Shown here piece by piece: positions 1-7,460 of a stretch of 11,779 nucleotides of DNA (its first letter is position 1; each line of letters starts with the position of its first letter). A program made the position numbers and the translations under genes. The notes beneath the pieces are model-generated. The model was given only the letters and a program-made list of their open reading frames with translations. It was not told the origin of the DNA and did no database searches. The stretch spans positions 1 through 11,779 of the forward strand of contig SMWC01000115.1 of NCBI GenBank assembly GCA_004357505.1, given 5' to 3'. This stretch comes from Gammaproteobacteria bacterium (lineage in GTDB: Bacteria > Pseudomonadota > Gammaproteobacteria > Steroidobacterales > Rariloculaceae).

Positions 1-561
1 CCGATCATTGAGACCCAGGAAGGCGATGTGTCGGCTTTCGTGCCGACGAATGTTATCTCTATTACCGACGGACAAATCTTTCTAGAGACGGATCTGTTCA
101 ATGCCGGTATCAGGCCGGCCATCAACGCCGGTCTGTCGGTCTCCCGAGTCGGCGGTGCCGCGCAGACGAAGATCATTAAGAAGTTAGGCGGAGGTGTGCG
201 CCTGGCGCTGGCGCAATATCGTGAGCTGGCAGCATTCTCGCAGTTTGCGTCGGACCTCGACGAAACGACTCGGCGACAACTGGAGCGCGGTCAGCGAGTG
301 ACGGAGCTGATGAAACAGCCGCAGTATTCTCCGCTCTCCATTGCGGAAATGGCCGTCTCGTTGTTCGCTGTCAACGAAGGTTATCTCGACGACGTGCCCG
401 CTGAGAAGGTAGTGGCCTTCGAAGCCGCACTACACGCGCATGCTAGAGCCAACGCCGCAGAACTCATGGACAAGATCAATACCACCGGGGACCTGAACGA
501 GGAGATCGAGAGTGGGTTGAAGGCCTTGGTCGAGAGCTTCAAGGCGACGGGGACCTACTAG
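1..561 (+). CDS. atpA: F1Fo ATP synthase alpha subunit, 3' part (5' end outside window)
   Basis: This is the C-terminal 186 residues of the alpha subunit of F1, which alternates with beta in the catalytic head of the membrane ATP synthase and carries non-catalytic nucleotide sites. The reading frame is open from the first base (first residues PIIETQ), so the gene continues left of the window; a GTG at position 28 is an internal valine codon, not a start. The highly conserved VPTNVISITDGQIFLET stretch is followed by SVSRVGGAAQTK, whose arginine (codon 145-147) corresponds to the arginine finger that alpha supplies to the beta catalytic site (Arg376 in E. coli). By recall the fragment aligns with E. 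coli residues 328-513 with no net gap and ends in the usual SFKAT-type tail. It is followed by atpG after nine bases, as in proteobacterial atp operons. Identification is secure. Confidence 0.98.
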   Translation, partial: PIIETQEGDVSAFVPTNVISITDGQIFLETDLFNAGIRPAINAGLSVSRVGGAAQTKIIKKLGGGVRLALAQYRELAAFSQFASDLDETTRRQLERGQRVTELMKQPQYSPLSIAEMAVSLFAVNEGYLDDVPAEKVVAFEAALHAHARANAAELMDKINTTGDLNEEIESGLKALVESFKATGTY

Positions 562-570
562 GAGTTCAGC

Positions 571-1431
571 ATGGCGGCCGGCAAAGAACTTCGCAACAAA
601 ATCAATAGCGTCAAGAACACGCAGAAGATCACCAGGGCAATGGAAATGGTGGCTGCGTCGAAGCTGCGCAAAACTCAGGCGCGCATGGCGGCATCGCGAC
701 CGTACGCCGATCGGATCCGGACGGTCATCGGACACTTGTCCGAAGCGAACCCGGACTATCACCACCCGTTTCTCGAGACTCGGGACGTCAAACGGGTCGG
801 TTACATCATCATTACGACCGACCGTGGATTATGCGGATCGCTGAACGTCAATTTGTTCCGCACGGTGCTGAACGATATGCGCGATTGGCAGGAGAAAGGC
901 GTCGAAGTTGATATTTGTATTATCGGTAGCAAAGGCATCGCGTTCTTTCGCCGCCTGAAGTCGAATGTCGTTGCAGTCGCGAGTCATTTGGGCGACGTGC
1001 CGGCGGTAGCGGATCTGGTTGGCGCGATTACTGCGATGACGGATGCTTATGAGGAGGGGACCATAGACCGTCTCTTGCTCGTCCATAATGTGTTTGTGAA
1101 CACGATGAGCCAGACACCGACAATCAAAACGCTCATTCCGGTCGAGGCAGGCGATAGTGAGGACCTTCAGGACCATTGGGATTACATCTACGAGCCGGAC
1201 GCGGTCGATCTGCTCGACAACGTTCTGAACCGTTATATCGAGTCGCAGGTTTACCGAGCTGCGGTCGAGAATGTGGCTTGTGAGATGGCGTCGAAAATGG
1301 TGGCGATGAAAGCGGCTACAGACAACGCCGGAGACTTTATCGATCAGTTGCAATTGGTCTTCAATAAAGCACGGCAGGCAGCGATTACGCAGGAGATTTC
1401 AGAAATTGTGGGCGGCGCGGCCGCTGTTTAA
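571..1431 (+). CDS. atpG: F1Fo ATP synthase gamma subunit
   Basis: The product is the central rotor stalk of F1: a coiled coil of the N- and C-terminal helices turns inside the alpha3beta3 ring and couples proton flow to ATP synthesis. It has 286 residues, against 287 in E. coli. The N-terminal helix carries the family stretch NTQKITRAMEMVAASKLRK (about residues 16-34). The middle Rossmann-like part contains VKRVGYIIITTDRGLCGSLN. The C-terminal helix includes MVAMKAATDN and ends with the gamma signature ITQEISEIVGGAA (residues 272-284). The ATG start is supported by an AGGAG ribosome-binding site at 560-564, which overlaps the atpA stop codon, with six bases of spacing; this suggests translational coupling. 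I see no extra regulatory insertion of the kind found in chloroplast or cyanobacterial gamma. Identification is secure. Confidence 0.98.
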   Translation: MAAGKELRNKINSVKNTQKITRAMEMVAASKLRKTQARMAASRPYADRIRTVIGHLSEANPDYHHPFLETRDVKRVGYIIITTDRGLCGSLNVNLFRTVLNDMRDWQEKGVEVDICIIGSKGIAFFRRLKSNVVAVASHLGDVPAVADLVGAITAMTDAYEEGTIDRLLLVHNVFVNTMSQTPTIKTLIPVEAGDSEDLQDHWDYIYEPDAVDLLDNVLNRYIESQVYRAAVENVACEMASKMVAMKAATDNAGDFIDQLQLVFNKARQAAITQEISEIVGGAAAV

Positions 1432-1461
1432 AACGAATGCAAAGGTATAGGTAACAAGCTC

Positions 1462-2841
1462 ATGAGCACGGGTACTATCGTTCAGGTCATCGGCGCCGTG
1501 GTAGACGTCGAATTTCCCAGAGACACGATCCCTAAGGTCTACGACGCGCTGCATCTGGACGATCGCGACTTGACGCTTGAAGTGCAGCAGCAGCTCGGTG
1601 ACGGGGTCGTTCGTACCATCGCGATGGGTTCTAGTGAGGGCCTTAAAAGAGGCTTGCCCGTTACGAACACGGGCGAGGCGATCACCGTACCGGTAGGCGA
1701 GAAGACTCTCGGCCGAATCATGGATGTTCTCGGCAGGCCGATCGACAATGCCGGTGACATCGGCGCGGAGGTGCATTTGCCGATACACCGAAAGCCGCCC
1801 TCCTACGAAGAGCAAGCGACGTCGACCGAGCTCCTCGAGACCGGCGTCAAAGTCATCGATCTGATCATGCCGATCTCCAAGGGCGGTAAGATCGGGCTGT
1901 TCGGCGGCGCGGGCGTGGGCAAGACCGTCACGCTGATGGAACTAATTAACAATATTGCGAAAGAACACGGCGGCTACTCGGTCTTCGCCGGAGTGGGTGA
2001 GCGGACCCGTGAAGGCAACGACTTCTATTACGAAATGAAGGAGTCGAAGGTCATAGATAAGGTGTCGTTGGTTTACGGCCAGATGAATGAACCTCCCGGC
2101 AACCGGCTTCGAGTGGCGCTGACGGGATTGACCATCGCCGAGTACTTTAGGGATGAAGGCCGTGAAGTATTGATGTTTATCGACAATATCTACCGTTACA
2201 CGCTTGCCGGAACGGAAGTCTCGGCGCTGCTCGGACGTATGCCGTCGGCCGTCGGCTACCAGCCGACTCTGGCTGAGGAAATGGGGGTGCTGCAGGAGCG
2301 CATCACGTCCACAAAGACCGGTTCGATCACATCATTTCAGGCCGTCTATGTTCCGGCTGACGACTTGACCGATCCTTCGCCGGCGACGACGTTCGCGCAC
2401 TTGGACGCGACGCTCGTTTTGTCGCGGCAGATTGCGGAGCTTGGTATCTACCCGGCTGTCGATCCGCTGGATTCCACGAGCCGCTTGTTGGATCCGAACG
2501 TGGTCGGCCAAGAACATTATGATACTGCACGGTCGGTGCAGGCTATTTTGCAGCGCTACAAGGAACTTCAAGACATCATCGCGATCCTCGGTATGGACGA
2601 GTTGTCCGAGGAAGACAAGCAGATCGTTCACCGCGCCCGAAAGATCCAGCGCTTCCTGTCGCAACCATTCGCGGTTGCCGAGACCTTCACCGGTACGCCG
2701 GGAAAATATGTGCCGCTGAAGGAAACCATCAAGGGTTTCAAAGCCATCGTCGGCGGCGAATACGACCACCTGCCGGAACAAGCCTTTTACATGGTCGGCT
2801 CGATCGAAGAAGCCGAAGAGCAGGGCAAGCGCCTGCAGTAG
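1462..2841 (+). CDS. atpD: F1Fo ATP synthase beta subunit (catalytic)
   Basis: This is the catalytic beta subunit, which makes ATP from ADP and phosphate in the F1 head. It has 459 residues, against 460 in E. coli. A beta-barrel occupies about residues 1-75. The P-loop GGAGVGKT is at 148-155 (bases 1903-1926), and GVGERTREGNDFY at 177-189 contains the catalytic glutamate E180 and R181. The Walker B strand VLMFID is followed by NIYRYTLAGTEVSALLGRMP. The ATP synthase signature PAVDPLDSTS is at 331-340. The DELSEED loop that touches gamma and epsilon is at 379-385. The C-terminus EQAFYMVGSIEEA is typical. The ATG lies 30 bases after atpG; the upstream match to a ribosome-binding site is modest (TAGGT, 1448-1452, nine bases of spacing). 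All catalytic residues I can check are present. Confidence 0.99.
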   Translation: MSTGTIVQVIGAVVDVEFPRDTIPKVYDALHLDDRDLTLEVQQQLGDGVVRTIAMGSSEGLKRGLPVTNTGEAITVPVGEKTLGRIMDVLGRPIDNAGDIGAEVHLPIHRKPPSYEEQATSTELLETGVKVIDLIMPISKGGKIGLFGGAGVGKTVTLMELINNIAKEHGGYSVFAGVGERTREGNDFYYEMKESKVIDKVSLVYGQMNEPPGNRLRVALTGLTIAEYFRDEGREVLMFIDNIYRYTLAGTEVSALLGRMPSAVGYQPTLAEEMGVLQERITSTKTGSITSFQAVYVPADDLTDPSPATTFAHLDATLVLSRQIAELGIYPAVDPLDSTSRLLDPNVVGQEHYDTARSVQAILQRYKELQDIIAILGMDELSEEDKQIVHRARKIQRFLSQPFAVAETFTGTPGKYVPLKETIKGFKAIVGGEYDHLPEQAFYMVGSIEEAEEQGKRLQ

Positions 2842-2859
2842 GCGGCGGAGTTACCAATC

Positions 2860-3279
2860 GTGGCCAGTATCCATGTCGATATCGTCAGTGCTGAAGGAGC
2901 AATCTTCAGCGGCGAAGCTGCAATGGTGTTCGCCCCGGCGAAAATGGGCGAGATCGGTATCGCGCCCAGGCATGCGCCGTTGTTGACCGATCTGAAACCG
3001 GGCGAAGTGCGGATCCAGACCAGCGACGGCGAAGAGCAGCGCTTCTATGTCACCGGCGGCATCCTCGAGGTGCAGCCGCATCTCGTCACCGTGCTCGCCG
3101 ATAGTGCGCTGCACGCGGACCAACTCGATGAAGACGCTGCCCTGGCTGCTCGCGAGCGCGCCAAGGAAGTCCTCGAAGGCCGGCATGGCGAGATCGATCT
3201 TGCACAGGCTCAGGCCGAGTTGGTGGAAGCGGAGGCCCGCTATCGCGCGGCTCAGAAGCTCAGAGGCAAGCGGGGCTGA
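2860..3279 (+). CDS. atpC: F1Fo ATP synthase epsilon subunit
   Basis: Epsilon is the small rotor subunit that binds gamma and the c-ring and can inhibit ATP hydrolysis through its C-terminal helices. The protein has 139 residues, the same length as in E. coli. The N-terminal beta-sandwich (about 1-85) shows HVDIVSAEGAIFSGEA, then EIGIAPRHAPLLTDLKPGEVRI and GGILEVQPHLVTVLAD. The C-terminal helical hairpin (about 90-135) is rich in Ala, Glu and Arg (DEDAALAARERAKEVLEG). The start is GTG at 2860, chosen because it places the first residues level with the E. coli protein and because GGAG at 2847-2850 lies nine bases upstream; no in-frame ATG would fit. It is the last gene of the atp cluster, 18 bases after atpD, with a 115-base gap before glmU. 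Confidence 0.96.
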   Translation: MASIHVDIVSAEGAIFSGEAAMVFAPAKMGEIGIAPRHAPLLTDLKPGEVRIQTSDGEEQRFYVTGGILEVQPHLVTVLADSALHADQLDEDAALAARERAKEVLEGRHGEIDLAQAQAELVEAEARYRAAQKLRGKRG

Positions 3280-3394
3280 GCCATTTTCTACTCGGGGCCG
3301 GCTACCGGTCGCGGACCGCGACTCAGCCCACACGCAACCGGCACGTTATTGATGCGCTACCGCGCTATCATCTGTCCTTGAGTAGCCAGTCGAC
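3280..3394 (+). other. atpC-glmU intergenic region with weak promoter-like match
   Basis: This 115-base gap separates the ATP synthase cluster from glmU. It holds a perfect inverted repeat (listed separately) and a TATCAT hexamer at 3366-3371 that matches five of six bases of the sigma-70 -10 consensus. No good -35 hexamer sits 16-18 bases upstream: TTGATG at 3349-3354 is too close, with 11 bases of spacing. No stem followed by a T-run was seen, so a factor-independent terminator for the atp operon is not evident. The sequence therefore allows either read-through from atpC into glmU or a weak separate glmU promoter, and cannot decide between them. Confidence 0.25.
3308..3322. repeat. Perfect 7-bp inverted repeat between atpC and glmU
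   Basis: GTCGCGGACCGCGAC reads the same on both strands around a single central base (two 7-base arms). As RNA it would realistically fold as a five-base stem with a five-base loop (GGACC). It lies 29 bases after the atpC stop codon. No T-run follows, so it does not look like an intrinsic terminator. It could be an mRNA-stabilising or processing stem, a protein-binding site, or chance in GC-rich DNA. Confidence 0.4.
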
Positions 3395-4774
3395 ATGGGG
3401 CAAATCGTGCCGTTGACCGTTGTGATTCTGGCCGCGGGCCAGGGCAAGCGCATGAACTCAGACCGGCCGAAGGTACTGCAGCCGTTGGCTGGCCGTGCGC
3501 TGTTGGCGCATGTCTTGGATACCGCCAGACAACTCGAGCCGGATGCAATCACTGTCGTCTACGGGCACGGTGGAGAGGCTGTCCGGGACGCTTTTGCAGA
3601 CGCCGACCTGACCTGGAGCGAGCAGTCCGAGCAACTCGGTACCGGTCATGCGCTCGCCCAAGCGCTTCCTTCTATCCCTGACGAGCATCAGCTTCTGGTT
3701 CTTTACGGCGATGTGCCGTTGGTAAAGGCCAACAGCCTCAGATCGCTGCTGCGGTATGGCACCGGTGACGAAGTCGTTGTTCTGACCGCGTTTGTTGATG
3801 ATCCGCAGGGCTATGGGCGCATTTTGCGTAGTGCTGACGGTGCCGTTAGCGGCATCGTTGAAGAGAAGGATGCATCGGCTGAGGAACTTGCCATCAAAGA
3901 GATAAACACTGGGCTGATGCGATTGCCGGCGGAACGATCGCGCGAATGGCTCAGCGCGTTGAGCAATGACAACGCTTTGCAAGAGTTCTACCTTACAGAC
4001 ATCGTTGCCAAGGCAGTTTGGAACGACGTCGAGGTAGCGGGACTGCCCGTTACCAGCGCAACCGAGGTGCTCGGTATCAACAGCCGCGCTCAACTCGCGG
4101 CAGCGGAACGCATCATACAGCGGCGCAACGCCGACTCCGTGATGGAGTGCGGTGCGACGCTCGCGGATCCAGCGCGATTCGACTTGCGCGGCAAGTTGAC
4201 GATCGGTCGCGACGTCTTCATCGACGCCGGAGTACTGTTTGAAGGAGAGGTTGAGCTCGGCGACCGGGTCCAGATCGGGCCGAATACCGTGATCTCCAAC
4301 TCAACGCTGGGCGATGGTTGTCTCGTTCACGCGAACTCGGTTCTGGACGGAGTCGTGGCGGGGCCGGAGTGCGAGATCGGACCGTTCGCCCGCTTGCGTC
4401 CTGGAACCGAACTTGCGGAGCGGGTCAAGGTCGGAAATTTTGTCGAAGTTAAAGCCAGCGATATCGCCGCCGGTAGCAAGATGAATCATCTGAGTTATGT
4501 CGGCGACTCGAGTGTAGGTGGGGGCGTTAATATCGGTGCTGGCACCATCGTCTGCAACTTCGACGGCGCTGTAAAGAGCCGCACCGTTATCGGCGACCGG
4601 GTCTTTATCGGCTCGGGCGTGATGCTTGTGGCGCCGCTAAAGATCGGTGCAGGGGCGACCGTGGGGGCGGGTTCAACGGTGACCAAGGATGTTCCGGCTG
4701 AAGAACTGACGCTCGCCCGTGCCAGGCAAACGGTCGTAAAAGGCTGGAAGCGCCCGGTCAAGCCCGCAAAGTGA
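3395..4774 (+). CDS. glmU: Bifunctional GlmU: GlcNAc-1-P uridyltransferase / GlcN-1-P acetyltransferase
   Basis: GlmU acetylates glucosamine-1-phosphate with acetyl-CoA and then couples the product to UTP, giving UDP-GlcNAc for peptidoglycan and lipopolysaccharide. It is cytoplasmic and has 459 residues (456 in E. coli). The N-terminal nucleotidyltransferase domain (about 1-230) has LAAGQGKRMNSDRPK (residues 12-26, with R19 and K26), QLGTGHA, the metal-binding aspartate in YGDVP (D106) and the second metal ligand N229 in GINSR. The C-terminal left-handed beta-helix (about 255-440) shows hexad repeats, IGPFARLRPG, NFVEVK and the catalytic histidine H365 in NHLSY. The ATG at 3395 has only a weak ribosome-binding site. 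GTG at 3407, preceded by GGGG at 3397-3400, is a plausible alternative that would remove four residues. Unusual residues are the Lys in GQGKRM, where E. coli has Thr, and CNFDG in place of CNYDG. Confidence 0.97.
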   Translation: MGQIVPLTVVILAAGQGKRMNSDRPKVLQPLAGRALLAHVLDTARQLEPDAITVVYGHGGEAVRDAFADADLTWSEQSEQLGTGHALAQALPSIPDEHQLLVLYGDVPLVKANSLRSLLRYGTGDEVVVLTAFVDDPQGYGRILRSADGAVSGIVEEKDASAEELAIKEINTGLMRLPAERSREWLSALSNDNALQEFYLTDIVAKAVWNDVEVAGLPVTSATEVLGINSRAQLAAAERIIQRRNADSVMECGATLADPARFDLRGKLTIGRDVFIDAGVLFEGEVELGDRVQIGPNTVISNSTLGDGCLVHANSVLDGVVAGPECEIGPFARLRPGTELAERVKVGNFVEVKASDIAAGSKMNHLSYVGDSSVGGGVNIGAGTIVCNFDGAVKSRTVIGDRVFIGSGVMLVAPLKIGAGATVGAGSTVTKDVPAEELTLARARQTVVKGWKRPVKPAK

Positions 4775-4849
4775 GCAACACACACCTGCCAAGTTAAGCT
4801 GATCTCACCCATAATCGCGATCTGAACGACGGATAAGGACGCTTTAGGA
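4775..4849 (+). promoter_or_regulatory. glmU-glmS spacer with glmS ribosome-binding site and a possible -10 element
   Basis: These 75 bases separate glmU from glmS. TAAGGA at 4834-4839 is a good ribosome-binding site ten bases before the glmS ATG. CATAAT at 4810-4815 resembles a -10 hexamer, but the bases 17 further upstream (TGCCAA, 4787-4792) are a poor -35. In E. coli the glmUS transcript is cut between the two genes and glmS translation is activated by the small RNA GlmZ, which opens a leader hairpin. I see no convincing hairpin covering the ribosome-binding site here, and no gene-proximal glmS ribozyme of the Firmicute type, which would not fit in this space. Confidence 0.3.
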
Positions 4850-6682
4850 ATGTGTGGAATTGTCGGTGCGATCGCCGAGCGCAATGTGACTCCTATTCTC
4901 ATGGAAGGCCTCAGGCGCCTTGAGTACCGCGGATACGATTCGGCTGGTATTGCCTTAGAGGATGGCGGAACGCTCCAGCGTGTCAGGCGCGAGGGCAAAT
5001 TGCGCCACCTAGAAGACGCGTTGGCGGAATCCCCGCTCAAAGGGTTCTTAGGCATCGCCCACACACGCTGGGCGACCCACGGCGCGCCAAGTGAGATTAA
5101 TGCGCACCCGCACATATCCGGGACCAATGTTGCAGTCGTCCACAACGGCATCATCGAAAATCACGATGCACTCCGAGCTGAGCTTGCGGCGGAAGGTTAC
5201 GAGTTCACTTCGGAGACCGACTCGGAGGTTGTCGCACATCGTGTCCGGTTTCATCTCACCAAGCTCGGCAATCTGCTCGACGCAGTACGGGCGACAGTCG
5301 TGGAGTTGAAGGGCGCTTACGCCTTGGTCGTCATGGATGCGAACGATCCGGACGCGTTGGTGCTGGCACGATCCGGCGGTCCTGTCGTCATCGGCCTCGG
5401 TATCGAAGAGAACTTCGTGGCCTCCGATATCACGGCACTCTTACCGGTCACAAGGCGTTTCCAGTTTTTGGAGAACGGCGATGTCGCGTTGGTACGGCGC
5501 CGCAGTATTGAGATTTTTGACGCGAACGGCAAAGCGGTAGAGCGGCGGATAATCGAGAGCGAACTCACGGCTGATGCGGCGGAGCGGGGACGCTTTCGGC
5601 ACTACATGCAAAAGGAGATTCACGAGCAGTCGATTGCGCTTGCAGAAACGCTCGAGGGCCGTATCGACGACGGGCAGGTGTTGGACAACGTTTTCGGGCC
5701 TGACGCGAACGAGATCCTGGCTGCGGTCGAAGGCGTCCACATCGTGGCTTGCGGCACGAGTTACCATGCGGGACTCGTGGCCCGCTATCAATTGGAGGAA
5801 CTAGCCCGTCTGCCGTGCATGGTCGAGATCGCTAGCGAGTATCGGTATCGGCGTCCGGTCGTTTTAAGCAAGACATTGTTTGTCGTCATCTCTCAGTCAG
5901 GAGAGACCGCAGACACACTGGCGGCGTTGCAAGCAGCGCAAGAACTGGGCTATTTAGCGTCGCTGGCGATCTGTAACGTTGCCGAAAGTTCACTGGTTCG
6001 TGAAACCGATCTCGTCCTGATGACGCGCGCCGGTCCGGAAATCGGTGTCGCATCGACGAAGGCATTCACGACTCAGTTGGCAGCGATCGCGCTGCTGACG
6101 ATCGTACTGGCGAAACACCGCAGTCTAGAGGTTAAGGCTGAGCAGGATCTCGTCAAGCAGCTTGCGGAATTACCGGCGCTGGTCGAGCGGACCCTGGCGC
6201 TGGATGGGGCGATCTCGACTCTGGCTGAGGACTTTGCGGACAAGCACCACGCCTTGTTTCTGGGCCGTGGTGTGTTGAATCCGATCGCGATGGAAGGAGC
6301 GCTTAAGCTTAAGGAAATCTCCTACATCCACGCCGAGGCTTATCCGGCAGGTGAGTTAAAGCACGGCCCACTCGCGTTGGTAGATGATGATATGCCGGTA
6401 GTGACCGTAGCGCCGAACAACGAACTGCTCGAAAAGTTGAAGTCCAATCTGCAGGAAGTTCGCGCGCGCGGTGGCCAATTGTACGTCTTCGCCGACGCCG
6501 ACGCAGAAATTGATGCTGGCGACGGTGTGCATATCATCCGCATGCCGGCTCATGCCACCGCGTTTCAGGCCCCCGTGGTCTATACAATTCCGCTTCAGTT
6601 GCTCGCCTACCACGTCGCGGTACTGAAGGGCACCGATATCGATCAGCCGCGTAATCTGGCGAAATCGGTCACGGTCGAGTAA
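4850..6682 (+). CDS. glmS: Glutamine-fructose-6-phosphate aminotransferase (isomerizing)
   Basis: GlmS makes glucosamine-6-phosphate from fructose-6-phosphate and glutamine, the committed entry into amino-sugar synthesis; together with GlmU just upstream (GlmM is not in the window) it feeds UDP-GlcNAc production. It has 610 residues, against 609 in E. coli. The N-terminal glutaminase domain begins MCGIVGA; C2 becomes the N-terminal nucleophile after Met removal. It continues with EYRGYDSAGIA, HTRWATHG (71-78) and VVHNGIIENH. Two SIS sugar-isomerase domains follow, with CGTSYHAG (from C301), SQSGETADT and EIGVASTKAFTTQ. The isomerase residues E489 and H505 (in LKHGPLALVD) and K605 in the C-terminal NLAKSVTVE are all present. 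The start is fixed by the catalytic cysteine. Its last 14 bases overlap the convergent xthA gene. Confidence 0.98.
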   Translation: MCGIVGAIAERNVTPILMEGLRRLEYRGYDSAGIALEDGGTLQRVRREGKLRHLEDALAESPLKGFLGIAHTRWATHGAPSEINAHPHISGTNVAVVHNGIIENHDALRAELAAEGYEFTSETDSEVVAHRVRFHLTKLGNLLDAVRATVVELKGAYALVVMDANDPDALVLARSGGPVVIGLGIEENFVASDITALLPVTRRFQFLENGDVALVRRRSIEIFDANGKAVERRIIESELTADAAERGRFRHYMQKEIHEQSIALAETLEGRIDDGQVLDNVFGPDANEILAAVEGVHIVACGTSYHAGLVARYQLEELARLPCMVEIASEYRYRRPVVLSKTLFVVISQSGETADTLAALQAAQELGYLASLAICNVAESSLVRETDLVLMTRAGPEIGVASTKAFTTQLAAIALLTIVLAKHRSLEVKAEQDLVKQLAELPALVERTLALDGAISTLAEDFADKHHALFLGRGVLNPIAMEGALKLKEISYIHAEAYPAGELKHGPLALVDDDMPVVTVAPNNELLEKLKSNLQEVRARGGQLYVFADADAEIDAGDGVHIIRMPAHATAFQAPVVYTIPLQLLAYHVAVLKGTDIDQPRNLAKSVTVE

Positions 6683-7460
6683 TTACGGTCGCGGCAGTAT
6701 CGAATCGGGCGAACACTGGGGCGTGATCCGAAGGGCGTTCTAGACGTCGTGGGGCCGTGTCGATGGCGCAGGCGGTGCAATTCCCGCTTAGCACGGTAGA
6801 GGCAAGGATCAGGTCGATTCTTAAACCCAGATTGCGGCGGAAGGCCGCCGCCCGATAATCCCACCAACTGAAGCTTTTCTCGGGTTGCTCGAAAAGCCGG
6901 AACACATCGGTAAAGCCGAGATCCACGATACTCTGTAACGCGGCACGCTCCTTGGGACTGCACAGAATATTACCCTCCCAGATTTTCGGGTCATGTACGT
7001 CGCGATTCTCGGGGGCGATATTGAAGTCGCCCATCACCACGACATGCTCGTAACGCTCAAGGTCACGCCGCAGTTGCGCCACCAGCGCCGCCAACCACTC
7101 GAGTTTATACGCATACTTTTCTGCGCCTACCTGTTGTCCATTGGGTACGTAAAGATTCAGCACTCTGACACCGTTGACGGTTGCGCCCAAGACCCGCCGC
7201 TGCGGGTCCGAGTAGCCGTCCAGGTCGGTGACGATGTCTGTTGCAGGCTCCCGACTGACCAGGGCGACGCCGTTATAAGTCGGCTGCCCGCTGAAAACGC
7301 AGTGATAACCGAGGTCCGCGAATTCGCTGACCGGAAACTTGTCATCGGTAAGCTTGGTCTCTTGCAGCCCGAGCACATCGGGCGCAGCGCTCGCGAGCCA
7401 GTCGCTGACGTGCGTCAGACGGACGCGCAGGCTGTTGACGTTCCAGGTCGCAACTTTCAC
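6669..7460 (-). CDS. xthA: Exodeoxyribonuclease III (AP endonuclease, ExoIII family)
   Basis: The product belongs to the Mg-dependent exonuclease III/AP endonuclease family. It cuts DNA at abasic sites in base excision repair and degrades one strand 3' to 5'. It has 263 residues, against 268 in E. coli. Active-site motifs appear in order: WNVNSLR with N7, LGLQETK with E34, NLYVPNG with Y104, MGDFNIAP with D145 and N147, GLRIDLILAS, and SDHAPVFARF with D245 and H246. The start is GTG at 7460, which overlaps the prlC stop codon as GTGA and has the ribosome-binding site GGAAGGGA (7471-7478, plus-strand coordinates) ten bases upstream inside prlC. The gene is thus probably co-transcribed and translationally coupled with prlC. 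Its C-terminal codons run 14 bases into the end of glmS on the other strand. The family is secure; xthA is the usual symbol. Confidence 0.95.
   Translation of the reverse strand: MKVATWNVNSLRVRLTHVSDWLASAAPDVLGLQETKLTDDKFPVSEFADLGYHCVFSGQPTYNGVALVSREPATDIVTDLDGYSDPQRRVLGATVNGVRVLNLYVPNGQQVGAEKYAYKLEWLAALVAQLRRDLERYEHVVVMGDFNIAPENRDVHDPKIWEGNILCSPKERAALQSIVDLGFTDVFRLFEQPEKSFSWWDYRAAAFRRNLGLRIDLILASTVLSGNCTACAIDTAPRRLERPSDHAPVFARFDTAATVITRP

Noticed and set aside
28..30. GTG as a start of a short 177-residue alpha-subunit gene
   Set aside because: The frame is open to base 1 and the nine upstream codons match the alpha subunit exactly, so the gene is cut by the window edge, not truncated.
3458..4093. 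A 211-codon open frame on the minus strand inside glmU
   Set aside because: It lies wholly opposite glmU, has no recognisable motif, and GC-rich genes routinely leave long antisense frames open.
4495..5154. A 219-codon open frame on the minus strand across the glmU-glmS junction
   Set aside because: It crosses conserved catalytic segments of both GlmU and GlmS on the opposite strand; composition and lack of any family resemblance mark it as a shadow.
6490..6515. Short GCCGAC repeat in glmS
   Set aside because: It is only two or three units encoding an Ala-Asp-rich loop (DADAE) in a normal-length GlmS; no longer repeat tract exists.
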